Positions 35,901 to 43,439 of a stretch of 64,000 nt of DNA are shown here, one piece after another (positions within the stretch are counted from its first letter, which is position 1; each line of letters starts with the position of its first letter). A program made the translations under genes and the position numbers. The notes under the pieces were generated by a model. It was not told where the DNA came from, did not search any database, and saw only the letters and a program-made list of their open reading frames with translations. The stretch lies in the NCBI RefSeq assembly GCF_023243045.1, contig NZ_JALKFX010000017.1, positions 1-64,000 on the forward strand, given 5' to 3'. The DNA is from Frankia sp. AgB32. GTDB taxonomy: Bacteria; Actinomycetota; Actinomycetes; Frankiales; Frankiaceae.

Positions 35901-36355
35901 TCGCCCTCGAGGGCAAGGCCAACCCGACATAGGTCAAGAATATCGCTGCTGGTCAGAAACACCGTCGGCTGCGCGTCGCGCACTATCCCTAGAAGCGTCG
36001 AGAGCGATCTGCCGGCATCCGGCGGATAGGCCGGAACGGCGACTACTCCGGCGTACAAGCAGCCAAAATACGCTGCTATGTACTGGGGCCCGGGAGCGTA
36101 AAGGAGCAGCGCCCGGTCCCCAGGCTGGGTGCGCCGGCCGAGCGCTGCGGCGATCGTCCTGGCCTGCGTGTCCAGCGCGGCATAGGTGACCACGTCACCG
36201 GCTGAGCCGTCCTCGAACCGGGTCGTCCCCGTCAGGAACCGGAACGCGTACTGCTCCGGCTGGGACTGCGCCTGGGCGCGCAGGGCGTCACCCAGCGTCG
36301 CAACGCTGGGCAGTCCGAGCACAGACGCGCCGGTCTTCGGAACAAACGTGGTCAC
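32969..36355 (-). CDS. FAAL - acyl carrier protein - condensation domain protein
   Basis: Lipid-initiating synthetase of 1,128 residues. The fatty acyl-AMP ligase (about 1-575) has YTSGSTGDPRG at 187-197, WLPPYHDMGLIG, NGAEPV, YGLAEATL, GYWNRP and the distal lysine in PKTSSGK (K552). WLPPYHDMGL and the RGRNYFPQDLE region are typical of FAALs, not acyl-CoA ligases. The carrier domain has GGDSLRAVE with Ser626. The condensation domain (about 690-1120) has an intact HHMIADG at 824-830. There is no adenylation domain for an amino acid and no thioesterase. It should load a fatty acid on its own carrier and transfer it to a free or separately carried amine. MFS and HDO genes follow; the broken oxygenase gene precedes it. 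Confidence 0.9.
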   Translation of the reverse strand: MTTFVPKTGASVLGLPSVATLGDALRAQAQSQPEQYAFRFLTGTTRFEDGSAGDVVTYAALDTQARTIAAALGRRTQPGDRALLLYAPGPQYIAAYFGCLYAGVVAVPAYPPDAGRSLSTLLGIVRDAQPTVFLTSSDILDLCRVGLALEGDVPPGSWLATDTVDASPEEFVSPDGIGCESLAFLQYTSGSTGDPRGVMVSHANLLANIGAIAELTSVEAASRLVSWLPPYHDMGLIGAILTPICAGVETILISPADFLRDPLRWLEAISHFRATYSVAPDFAYGLCTRKADATRTRNLDLSRWKVALNGAEPVRTATLADFEATFGPCGFSPDSFRPVYGLAEATLLVSAPAPGAARRRITAPDTPTSALVSVGREIADTHVRIVDPQRVAAVPDGEIGEIWISGPGVAQGYWNRPRETELEFRATLPGHDRNFLRTGDLGLVEAGELYIAGRLKDMIVIRGRNYFPQDLESAAWSADSRVRPGCVAAFGVTTDEQEQLVVAAECGSPADASAIAEISRNIRAAISRKFGVVVHDVVLLQRGSIPKTSSGKIRRSVTATAYRHDDLSVIARSDVADGAAAHTPAAQVPSEPLGTISDKVSQALAAALGLHTIGPDVDFFAVGGDSLRAVEATAIAAELGVSFEASLLYSHPSVRELTEAITQSPDADGPARSATAVAVLRSPIARVGDAESYPLSSIQRRWAGDYLVDRERTWGNISQRLQLGEVDVERLAAASRAVWLRHESLRTVFPELDGELRQVIRPDCDVPIDVHDLRDRTAEERGTAIARIEREAAGHVFDLANGPLTRATLVRTDAQSSLLLLTAHHMIADGWSFLAVAKQIDVEFAASDQAPMADPTSPAGPRGRDRDGLRYRDYSAWMNRLEASGLLDESRRYWRSELSGELPVTMPVDDTIARYGSSAGASVVAALPADLVDAVRAAVANQRVGISAVLYAAFFAAVSGYTGNEDLIIGTPLAGRDRSDIRDMVGMFINLVPIRLRVKPELVFADLAAQVQLKLLGAVVHQRWQLDRMAQEIGVDRQPHLFPFTNTFFTTMEVGGDMPLPVGTAPFARDLPVDVRFHMMFYAYQFGSGIAVECRYRAALFDAASITSLVEDYLDVLRNGLLKAGDIG

Positions 36356-36484
36356 AGATCCTTCTCTCTGAGCTCACTACCACCGAGATCACGCGCTAGA
36401 TGGTGGGCCGTCTGCCGCGCAGGTCCGGTATTCACCTCGAAGGACACCGACGGACCGCCGCGGCCGTCGACCCGGGCTGCCCGG

Positions 36485-37108
36485 TCAGCCGTTGACCAGA
36501 TATTCTGTCCCCGAGATGAAATGTTCACCGTGGCGGGCCAGGTTATCGACGTTGACCGACTTTATGATCCATCTCTGGGCGAGGGACGCCGGGTTCCCGA
36601 TGGAAGCGATCTCCTTCGCATGAATCGCGTAGTTGTTGAAGGCCGCAACGAAGTCCCCCGGGCCGATGAACACCCGCTCCTTGACCTCGTGCAGGGTCTT
36701 CTTCAGCTTCTGGCTGAGCTCCTCGGCTGCCGGAGTGAGGCCGGAGGTCCGGTTCTCGAAGTAGCGGATGTCGTTCTCGCCGGTAAGGATCGGGTGTGGC
36801 TCTGCCTCACCGAGCTGACGAGCGCCGCCGTAGACCGTGAGATCGTCGAAAGGGGTGTGGAAGGAAACCTCGCGCAGGCGGTCGAGTTCTTCGTCCGAAA
36901 ATGCGGTCATAATGTCGGCGTTCCGCGCGAAGGTCGTGAACACCTGGTTGGCGGGATCGCTCCGCATTCCTAGCATGTAGACATGGTCAGGCCGGACGAA
37001 ATGATTTGCCAGGTCCTTGTGGAAGTAGATCTCGTTGAGTGCCTTCTGGGACTGGGAGTTGAAGAGCTCCCGCTTGGGGTAGATATCCTGGAAGACATCA
37101 GGCCGGGG
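36485..37108 (-). pseudogene. 5'-truncated clavaminate-synthase-like Fe(II)/2-oxoglutarate oxygenase
   Basis: An ATG-started frame exists from 36976 (163 residues), but homology extends in frame to 37108, where a TGA lies at 37109-37111. That upstream part contains the iron-binding HxD motif in IYFHKDLANHF, so the ATG-started product would miss two metal ligands. The C-terminal part shows the distal His in FNNYAIHAKE and the 2OG-binding Arg in AQRWIIKSVNVDN. No ATG, GTG or TTG occurs between the TGA and the HxD motif. Family members are about 320-350 residues and hydroxylate free amino acids such as Arg or Asn. About 110 N-terminal residues are lost. The IS630 element begins 115 bases away. 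Confidence 0.7.
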
Positions 37109-37133
37109 TCATCCCTGTTTACCGGGGTGGCAG

Positions 37134-37211
37134 TTACCCGGGGGAGCTCCCGCCGCACCCGAAATGGCTGGCTGCGGCAAAGTCGGCCGTGACGGAATCG
37201 GCGGAATTCAT
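37134..37211 (-). CDS. 25-codon open frame between IS630 and the oxygenase remnant (doubtful)
   Basis: ATG at 37211 to TAA at 37134 encodes a 25-residue peptide whose C-terminal part reads AAASHFGCGGSSPG, with one Cys and a Gly/Ser-rich tail. It has no strong ribosome binding site because the insertion sequence ends only 12 bases upstream. It could be a small precursor peptide or simply chance in debris. I list it because it sits on the same strand just ahead of the oxygenase and FAAL genes. Confidence 0.15.
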   Translation of the reverse strand: MNSADSVTADFAAASHFGCGGSSPG

Positions 37212-37225
37212 GATTGCCGAGTCTA

Positions 37226-38352
37226 GTGTCCTGAGTCGTAGATTCGTGCGCAGATAGAATGGGCTGGTGCCTGGCCCGAGCGCGGAACCCATCGAGTTGT
37301 CGGCTGCCGAGCGTGCGGTGCTGGAAGGGTGGGCCCGGCGGCGCAAGACCGCGCAGGCGCTGGCGTTGCGCTCGCGGATAGTGCTGGCCTGCGCGGACGG
37401 CGGGACGAACTCGGGGATAGCGACCGAGCTCGGGATCACCCGGGGGACGGTTGCGAAGTGGCGGAGCCGGTTCACGGTCGACCGGCTGGAGGGCCTGTCG
37501 GACGAGGCGCGTCCAGGGGCGCCGCGGAAGGTCACCGACGTGCAGGTCGAGGCTGTGATCGCGAGGACGCTGGAGGAGAAGCCGCCGAACGGCGACACGC
37601 ACTGGTCGTCGCGGTCGATGGCGAGGGTCAGCGGGTTGTCGCAGTCGACGGTGTCGCGGATGTGGCGGGCGTTCGGGTTGAAACCGCACCTGGTCGAGAC
37701 GTGGAAGCTGTCCACCGACCCGCTGTTCGTGGACAAGGTCCGTGACGTGGTCGGGGTCTACCTCGACCCGCCGGAGAAGGCGATCGTGCTCTGCGTCGAC
37801 GAAAAATCCCAGGTGCAGGCACTGGACCGCACCGCACCGGTGCTGCCGATGATGCCGGGTACGCCGGAGCGGATGACCCACGACTACGTCCGGCATGGCA
37901 CGACCAGCCTGTTCGCCGCCCTCGACCCGACGTCGGGGTCGGTGATCGCGCAGACCTACCGGCGGCACCGCCACCAGGAGTTCCTGCGTTTCCTCAAGCT
38001 GATCGATTCCTCGGTGCCGAAGGGCTACGACCTTCACCTGGTCCTGGACAACTACGCCACCCACAAGACCCCGGCGGTGAAGAAGTGGCTGTTGCGCCAC
38101 CCCCGCTTCCACCTGCACTTCACTCCGACGTCGGCGTCGTGGATGAACCTGGTCGAGCGCTGGTTCGGGGAGCTGACCAACCGCAAGCTGCGCCGATCCA
38201 CGCACCGGTCGGTCGTCGAACTCGAAGCGGACATCCGTAAATGGATCAACTCCTGGAACAAGGACCCGAAGCCGTTCGTCTGGGCCAAGACCGCCGACGA
38301 GATCCTTGAAACCCTCGCCGCGTACTGCCAGCGAATCAGCGACTCAGGACAC
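37226..38352 (+). mobile_element. IS630-family insertion sequence, intact
   Basis: The 1,127-base element is bounded by perfect 13-base inverted repeats: GTGTCCTGAGTCG at 37226-37238 and CGACTCAGGACAC at 38340-38352. TA flanks both ends (37224-37225 and 38353-38354), the target duplication typical of IS630/Tc1 elements. It carries one transposase gene with an apparently intact catalytic triad. The last codon of the transposase is completed outside the element. A degraded copy of its right end lies at 58572-58742, so the family has moved in this genome more than once. Confidence 0.9.
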
Positions 38353-38355
38353 TAG
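37267..38355 (+). CDS. IS630-family transposase
   Basis: DDE transposase of 362 residues. The N-terminal helix-turn-helix region (GIATELGITRGTVAKWRSRF) binds the ends. The catalytic acids are in LCVDEKSQ, LVLDNYATHK and SWMNLVERWFGEL (D, D, E). The start is GTG at 37267, 29 bases inside the left repeat. The TAG stop at 38353-38355 is made of the duplicated target TA plus the next G, so termination depends on the insertion site. The frame is intact and the element may be active. Confidence 0.92.
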   Translation: MPGPSAEPIELSAAERAVLEGWARRRKTAQALALRSRIVLACADGGTNSGIATELGITRGTVAKWRSRFTVDRLEGLSDEARPGAPRKVTDVQVEAVIARTLEEKPPNGDTHWSSRSMARVSGLSQSTVSRMWRAFGLKPHLVETWKLSTDPLFVDKVRDVVGVYLDPPEKAIVLCVDEKSQVQALDRTAPVLPMMPGTPERMTHDYVRHGTTSLFAALDPTSGSVIAQTYRRHRHQEFLRFLKLIDSSVPKGYDLHLVLDNYATHKTPAVKKWLLRHPRFHLHFTPTSASWMNLVERWFGELTNRKLRRSTHRSVVELEADIRKWINSWNKDPKPFVWAKTADEILETLAAYCQRISDSGH

Positions 38356-38634
38356 GTGAGGGGATCGAGTGCGACAAGGAGTTTCATGATCGGCGGTCTT
38401 GGCAGTCGCACTTGGCGTCACGCTCTGTGTCCGTTGATTGCTTTACAGTCAAGGAAGGTCGGCGGTAATCGCCGGTGACGGGTGCCTGCGGCTACGTCGC
38501 AGCGTGATCCTGGGCAGGGCGGCCCGGCCGTTCGTTCGTGCAATCCCAGCCCAAAGAGATGGTATTTGCCCGCGGAACTAATCACAGCCAGTAATCATCC
38601 GCGCATGTCCGTGAGGGTCGTCACATCTGGCTGC
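38356..38634. other. Gap after the IS element, no recognised gene
   Basis: These 279 bases contain no product I recognise. The minus strand has an ATG reading MKLLVALDPLT that runs into a TAG at the IS boundary; removing the IS and one TA leaves the same stop, so it is not a gene split by the insertion. The missing N-terminus of the Fe/2OG oxygenase is not found here either. Confidence 0.4.
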
Positions 38635-39060
38635 TCATCCATGGCTCTCCGCCAGGATCGCCAGGGTGGCCGGGCTGGGATTGATGTCGCTCCAGGCGAG
38701 GTACTCGGAGCGGGTGGGGCCATCGGTGATGGCGAGGACGGCGAGTCGCGGATCGGGCTGGACGTGGCGGGCGGCCAGCAGGGTGACGGCGAGGTTGTGC
38801 CGGACGAGGCCGAGCATGAAATCGGGCGCCAGGGCCTCGAACGCTACGTGCCGGCGCAGGCCGGCCGCGGCGAGAGCGCTGTCGCTCTGCGGCCGTCCGG
38901 GGGTGCCGGCGGGAAAGTCGGTGAAGGCCTCCGCGGCCAGATCGCTCAGCTGCACCCTGCCGGCCGGCAGGGTGTGCCGCGCGCTCGGCACGGCGACCAG
39001 CCGGTCGATGACCAGCAGGCGCCATGGCACCCCGCTGTCCCAGGTGTAGCAGGTCATCCC
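38635..39060 (-). pseudogene. C-terminal remnant of a LysR-family regulator
   Basis: The C-terminal half of a LysR effector domain is recognisable: LSDLAAEAFTDFPAGTPGRP, FEALAPDFMLGLVRHNLAVT, then LAITDGPTRSEYLAW and NPSPATLAIL. The helix-turn-helix domain is absent; the frame upstream runs into unrelated, arginine-rich shadow sequence. An ATG near 39057 could initiate it, but no DNA-binding function would remain. It is part of a patch of gene fragments next to the IS630 element. Confidence 0.6.
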
Positions 39061-39390
39061 GAAGGCGGCGTGGCCGTCGCGCAGGAACAGCGGAAGCGAC
39101 GGGCCGTCGGCGAGGTAGTGCCCTCTGTCTGGGCGACGCGCAGGATCGGGCGGTCGCCGGTCAGCTCGTCGACGCGGGCCCCCGCCCCGAGGGCGAAGCC
39201 GTCGTTCATCAGGTTGTACAGGGTGTTCACGCCGACGTCGGGGCGGCGGGAGCCGCGGGTCCGGTAGCGCACCGAGCCCCAGCCATCGCCCGACAGCCTG
39301 AGGAACGGCTGCCCGCCGGCGACGGGGCTGGTGAGCTCGGCCCATGCGCCGGTAGACCCGCCGGTCGAAGATTCGGTTCTCCTTCCTGAT
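39061..39390 (-). other. Unrecognised gene debris
   Basis: One minus-strand frame across this stretch reads VGVNTLYNLMNDGFALGAGA and DELTGDRPILRVAQTE, which looks like real protein rather than shadow sequence. I cannot name the family. It is joined out of frame to the LysR remnant on one side and the AAA-type remnant on the other. Confidence 0.3.
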
Positions 39391-39604
39391 CGAGCGGGGT
39401 GACCAGCATGTCCTCGAGGGTGGAGGCGATGCCGTGGTCGTCGAGCGGCAGGTCGGCGCTGAGCTCGAGGAGGAGTCGGGCGCGAGCGCGCGGGCCGACG
39501 GTGAGATCGATGCCCCGCTCGGCACGCACGCGGGCGACGAGCCGGCCGACGAGCAGATCGACGATCCGCTCGACGCCTGCCCGGTCATGGTGGTTCGGCA
39601 CCAC
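39391..39604 (-). pseudogene. C-terminal remnant of a Clp/AAA+-type ATPase
   Basis: About 63 codons read ERIVDLLVGRLVARVRAERG, IDLTVGPRARARLLLEL and GIASTLEDMLVTPL. This resembles the small C-terminal domain of Clp-type (class 2) AAA+ ATPases (pattern: long helix, ERGIxLxVTxxARxxL, then GxxxRxLExxVxxPL). Walker motifs are missing and the frame then breaks. The assignment is by pattern only. Confidence 0.4.
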
Positions 39605-39810
39605 GTCATTGTGGATAGGCGGCGGTGAGGGTCGGCCGGATCGGGCCAGCTCGCGGGAGACATGCCGCGGGCCGGCTGCTGGCGATGTGCCTCGATCTCC
39701 ACGACGACAAGGCCGCCCAGCTCGACCGCCTGGCCGCCTGGCTCCCTGACTCCTGGCGCCTGTCGATCGCGCCGTCCAGGACTACCGGTCCCGGGGCCGG
39801 GCCGGGGACA

Positions 39811-41484
39811 CTAGCCGAAGGTGAAGGAGTATGCCTGGAGGCCGGGGCTGAGGCGGACGTCGAGTGTTCCGGTGACGGATTTTGGCTCGCTGACGAGGGT
39901 GTAGATGTTGGGCGCGCCGCCGACGTGCTGGCTGGTGGTGTGCCCGTCGAGGGTGGTCGTGATGGTGCCGGTGCCGGCGAGGTCGAGATAGACGTTGTCG
40001 GCGTCGAAGTTCAGCTCGATGCCGGCCCCCTCACCCGCCGTCAACGCCTCGGGGCTCGCGGTCCAGCTTCCGGTGAGCGCGAAGGTGTTCGACGGGAGTG
40101 TGCTCGGGTATTCGTAGGTGGACGCGGTGGCGCGCAGAGGGCCGTCGCCGGCGTAGGCCTGCTGCCGTTCGGTGCCGAGGTAGGTCTCCGGTGACTGGTT
40201 GACGTCGGTCGGCGTGGTGTCGGCGACGTCGGTGGCCCTGGGCAGGGAGACACCCGGGTGGGCCGCGGTGAGCAGTTGGCGGATGAGGCTCTCGGTCTCG
40301 CCGTAGCTGCCCTCGCCGATGGCGATGTGGCGGATCTGGCCGTTGGCGTCGATGAGGTACTCGGCGGGCCAGGACTCGTTGGTGAAGGCGTTCCAGGTCG
40401 CGTAGCCGTTGTCGATGGCGACGGGATAGGTGATGTGCAGCCGCCGGGCGCCGGCGGCGACATTCGACGGGACGTGCTCGAAGGCGTATTCAGGGGTGTG
40501 CACGCCGATCACCTGGAGTCCGGCCCCCGCGTAGTTGCGATACCAGCCCTCGACGTGCGGGATCGCCCGCTGGCAGTTGATGCAGGAGTACGCCCAGAAA
40601 TCGACGATGGTGACTTTTCCCGCCGTCGCCGCGGGCTTTCCGCCCGGCGTGTTGAGCCACTGCTGGATACCGGTGATCCCGGGCGCCTTCCCACAGTCGG
40701 AAAGCGTCAGTGCCGGTTCCTGGGAGCAGCTGCCCGGACTGTTGCTCTGCGCGGCGAGATCGGTCTGGCCGGCATGGTCGAGGTCGCGGTTGAGGGCGGC
40801 GGTGTAGTCCGGGACCGCGCGTTGCAGGGCGTCGGTGACGTTGAAACTGAGCGCGACGGCGAGGCCGATCAGCACGACGCCGGCGACGATCTGCACCCCA
40901 CGCTGCCGGCGCCGGAAGGACTGGACCCGTTCGGCGACCCGCTGACCCGCGAGCGCGAAGATCATGAGCGGGACGCTCGCCCCGACGGCGAAGGCAACGG
41001 TCAGTTCCACTGTGTGCACACCGATATGGCCGGTGGCGCCGGCGACGGTGATCGCGGCCAGCACCGGCCCCGCGCAGGGCACATAGACCGCGCCGAGGGC
41101 GAGGCCGAGCACGAACCCGCGATGGCGCCCGTCGACCCGGAACCCACGCAGCCGGGCGAAGGGCCGTTCCAGCAGCTCCTGCACCCGGGGAACGAGCATC
41201 CCGATGCCCAGCAGCACCAGCACCACCAGTCCGGCCCACCGCAGGGTGTCCTGCGGAATCGGCAGGGCGTCGACCACGACGGTACCCAGCAGCGTGATCA
41301 GACTGAAGCTGATCGCCAGCCCGAGGACGACCAGAAACGGACGACCGCCAGCCCGGGCCTGACTGTCCGCGCCGCGCGGCCCGGCCGCACCCCCGGACAT
41401 GAACACCACGGGCAGCACGGGCAGGACACAGGGCGAGATTCCGGTGATCAGCCCGCCGACCAGGCCGATCAGCAACTCCCGCAC
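39811..41484 (-). CDS. dipZ: DipZ-type cytochrome c biogenesis/thioredoxin fusion protein
   Basis: Membrane redox protein of 557 residues. Residues 1-240 are a CcdA/DsbD-like domain with six or so helices (GLITGISPCVLPVLPVVF and AVYVPCAGPVLAA hold its two cysteines). A thioredoxin-like domain follows with the redox centre in FWAYSCINCQRAIPHVEGWY (CINC). A beta-rich C-terminal domain of about 130 residues completes the protein. This is the domain order of mycobacterial DipZ, which carries reductant across the membrane. I chose GTG at 41484 because the hydrophobic domain begins there; the long open frame upstream has no homology. Confidence 0.9.
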   Translation of the reverse strand: MRELLIGLVGGLITGISPCVLPVLPVVFMSGGAAGPRGADSQARAGGRPFLVVLGLAISFSLITLLGTVVVDALPIPQDTLRWAGLVVLVLLGIGMLVPRVQELLERPFARLRGFRVDGRHRGFVLGLALGAVYVPCAGPVLAAITVAGATGHIGVHTVELTVAFAVGASVPLMIFALAGQRVAERVQSFRRRQRGVQIVAGVVLIGLAVALSFNVTDALQRAVPDYTAALNRDLDHAGQTDLAAQSNSPGSCSQEPALTLSDCGKAPGITGIQQWLNTPGGKPAATAGKVTIVDFWAYSCINCQRAIPHVEGWYRNYAGAGLQVIGVHTPEYAFEHVPSNVAAGARRLHITYPVAIDNGYATWNAFTNESWPAEYLIDANGQIRHIAIGEGSYGETESLIRQLLTAAHPGVSLPRATDVADTTPTDVNQSPETYLGTERQQAYAGDGPLRATASTYEYPSTLPSNTFALTGSWTASPEALTAGEGAGIELNFDADNVYLDLAGTGTITTTLDGHTTSQHVGGAPNIYTLVSEPKSVTGTLDVRLSPGLQAYSFTFG

Positions 41485-41648
41485 GTTCGCAGCGTAATGC
41501 CGGCTCCGGGCGGTCGGACCCACGAATTCTTCGGACTTGATAAAGATCGGCCGTCCTACCGGGACGGCAGCTCGACCGGCCGGCGGGTGCCCGGGCGACT
41601 CTGGCGACGGCCGGCCACCTCCACGAAGCAGGTGGCCTTCATCCGCGG

Positions 41649-42833
41649 TCAGGTTGGCTCGGGACCCGTCTCGCGGCTTGGGGTGGGATCGGCCGGGTCT
41701 GCCGGCGCGGTGGGACCGCGTGCGGCGAGTGCTGCCGCCACGGAGGCGACGGCGATCGTGACGAGGGCGCCGAGGATGAGGGCGGCGGGTTCGCCGGTAG
41801 CCAGCAGATGCGACTGCGCACCGAGCGTCGCGGCCGCGACCGGCACTCCGAGTTGCGCGGCGGCCAGCGCACCGAGCGTTGCCGGCTGGCCGATCAGGCG
41901 GTTGACGAGGTGACACAGACCGGCCCCGAGACCGAGCGCCAGACCGAGCCCGATCAGGGCGGGGCGCCGGGCGAGAGCCGCCAGGTCCAGGGACGCCCCG
42001 AGCCAGATGAAGAACAGCGGGCCGAAGAAGCCTTCCGTGATGGCGAAGAGCTGGCGGGCCAGGCGGCGCGGTTCGCCGACGGCGGCGACGGCCAGACCGA
42101 AGGCGAACCCGGCCAGCATGATCGACACCCGGGAGGTCTGGGCGACGGCGGCCAGACCGAACAGCAGGGCGAGATTGATCCGCAGCTCCAGGGCGAACTT
42201 GCGTCGTTCCGACAGGTGGTGGAGCTTTTTCTGCCACCCACGGCGTTCGGTCTCGCGCAGGATGGCGAACAGCGCAACGGCGCAGACCACCACCACGACG
42301 GCCCCGATGGCCGCGCGGGCCGCCCTGGAGGGGTCGATCGCCAGAGGCAGGGCGACGATGCACGCGGCGTCGGCGATGGCCACCTGGGGCAGCAACTGCA
42401 GGATCGCGGTGCCTTCGAGCTGTAGTGCGTCGAGGATGGGCAGGACGAGGGCGGCGGAGGACGAGGACAGCAGCACGGCGTACAGGGCGGCGTGGCCGGT
42501 GCCGAAGACCGTGGAGACAGCCAGGGCGACGGGAACGGACGCCGCGACCACGGCGGCGGCGTGCAGCAGCCCGACCGGCAGCGCGTGCCGAAGGCCACGG
42601 TCACCCACCGGGACATGTGAGCCGGCGACGAACATCACCAGCGCGAACCCGACGTTGGCCAGGAACGCGAAGGTGGATGCTGTCGGGTCCAGGCGTCCCA
42701 CGCCCATCGGGCCGAGGATGATCCCGGCCAGGAGTTCACCGACCACGACGGGCAGTCGCCAGCGGCGCGAGAGCGCCAGCAGCGGACCGGTGATCCCGGC
42801 CAGGCAGACCAGCGCCAGGAGAGCGAAGCTCAC
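41649..42833 (-). CDS. Kef-type cation/proton antiporter
   Basis: Integral membrane protein of 394 residues with about 11-12 hydrophobic segments. VVGELLAGIILGPMGVGRLDP near 31-51 is the hallmark of CPA2/KefB-like Na+(K+)/H+ exchangers. ITEGFFGPLFFIWLGASLDL marks the second half. It has no C-terminal NAD-binding (TrkA-N) regulatory domain, unlike KefB/KefC. The GTG start at 42833 overlaps the stop of the preceding hypothetical gene as GTGA. That suggests the small protein works with it. Confidence 0.85.
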   Translation of the reverse strand: MSFALLALVCLAGITGPLLALSRRWRLPVVVGELLAGIILGPMGVGRLDPTASTFAFLANVGFALVMFVAGSHVPVGDRGLRHALPVGLLHAAAVVAASVPVALAVSTVFGTGHAALYAVLLSSSSAALVLPILDALQLEGTAILQLLPQVAIADAACIVALPLAIDPSRAARAAIGAVVVVVCAVALFAILRETERRGWQKKLHHLSERRKFALELRINLALLFGLAAVAQTSRVSIMLAGFAFGLAVAAVGEPRRLARQLFAITEGFFGPLFFIWLGASLDLAALARRPALIGLGLALGLGAGLCHLVNRLIGQPATLGALAAAQLGVPVAAATLGAQSHLLATGEPAALILGALVTIAVASVAAALAARGPTAPADPADPTPSRETGPEPT

Positions 42834-43246
42834 TGGTGCTCCGCTGCCGGGGCTGGCAGCGCCGGGCCGGCGCTGGGGGCCGCCAGTCGACAGGGGATGT
42901 CGGTGTTCTCGTCGGTGTGGTAACTCGCGCAGACCCGGTGGTAGCCGTCGGCGACCTGGAGCGCCCGTCCCGACGTCAGGTCGCCGCGGATCAGCAGCAC
43001 CGGAGACAGCGCCCTGCGATGGGCGATCTTGTGCAGATCCGCGGCAACGTGCGGGTTGTCGACCGGCAGCAGCGGCAGCGCGGACGCACGCAGGATGTCC
43101 TTGGCCTTCCAGCGCCGGGTCTCGGCCGCGCGCAGCAGCCCAACCAGGGCGTCGACCTCCGCAGGCTCGGACAGGAGCCCGAGATAGGCCACCGCCGCGG
43201 GGTAGTCATGGTCTTCGGGGTCGCTCTTCCACAGGACGTCGGGCAT
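42830..43246 (-). CDS. Conserved-looking hypothetical protein, coupled to the antiporter
   Basis: Protein of 138 residues with no transmembrane segment or signal. The C-terminal half (LSPVLLIRGDLTSGRALQVA then DGYHRVCASYHTDENTDIPC) resembles the ParB/sulfiredoxin-like pattern in which a DGxHR motif follows a parameter-like strand. The N-terminal half (AVAYLGLLSEPAEVDALVGL) is helical. I do not recognise a named family. The GTGA overlap with the antiporter gene argues for a shared operon. It is divergent from the TelA gene. Confidence 0.65.
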   Translation of the reverse strand: MPDVLWKSDPEDHDYPAAVAYLGLLSEPAEVDALVGLLRAAETRRWKAKDILRASALPLLPVDNPHVAADLHKIAHRRALSPVLLIRGDLTSGRALQVADGYHRVCASYHTDENTDIPCRLAAPSAGPALPAPAAEHQ

Positions 43247-43439
43247 CCGTTCATGCTCCTCCTCTCACCCGCCGACCTGGAACGTCGACGACTGCCGAGC
43301 GGGCGTCCCCGGGTCCCGATCCGGTGCCGTCCGCGACTCCCGAAGGTCTGTGGGCAGGTCGCCGCGTAGGGTCGAGAGTGCTGGTCACGCCGTACGGCGC
43401 TGGCGCCGCCCGGAGCGGCGGGGTCAGGAAGGGGCGTAG

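Noticed and set aside
32969-36355. Reading the FAAL protein as a plain acyl-CoA synthetase or complete NRPS
   Set aside because: The carrier (GGDS) and condensation (HHMIADG) domains are clear, and no amino-acid adenylation domain is present.
38356-38400. A gene start (MKLLVALDPLT) interrupted by the IS630 insertion
   Set aside because: Virtual removal of the element and one TA leaves the same in-frame TAG, so nothing was interrupted.
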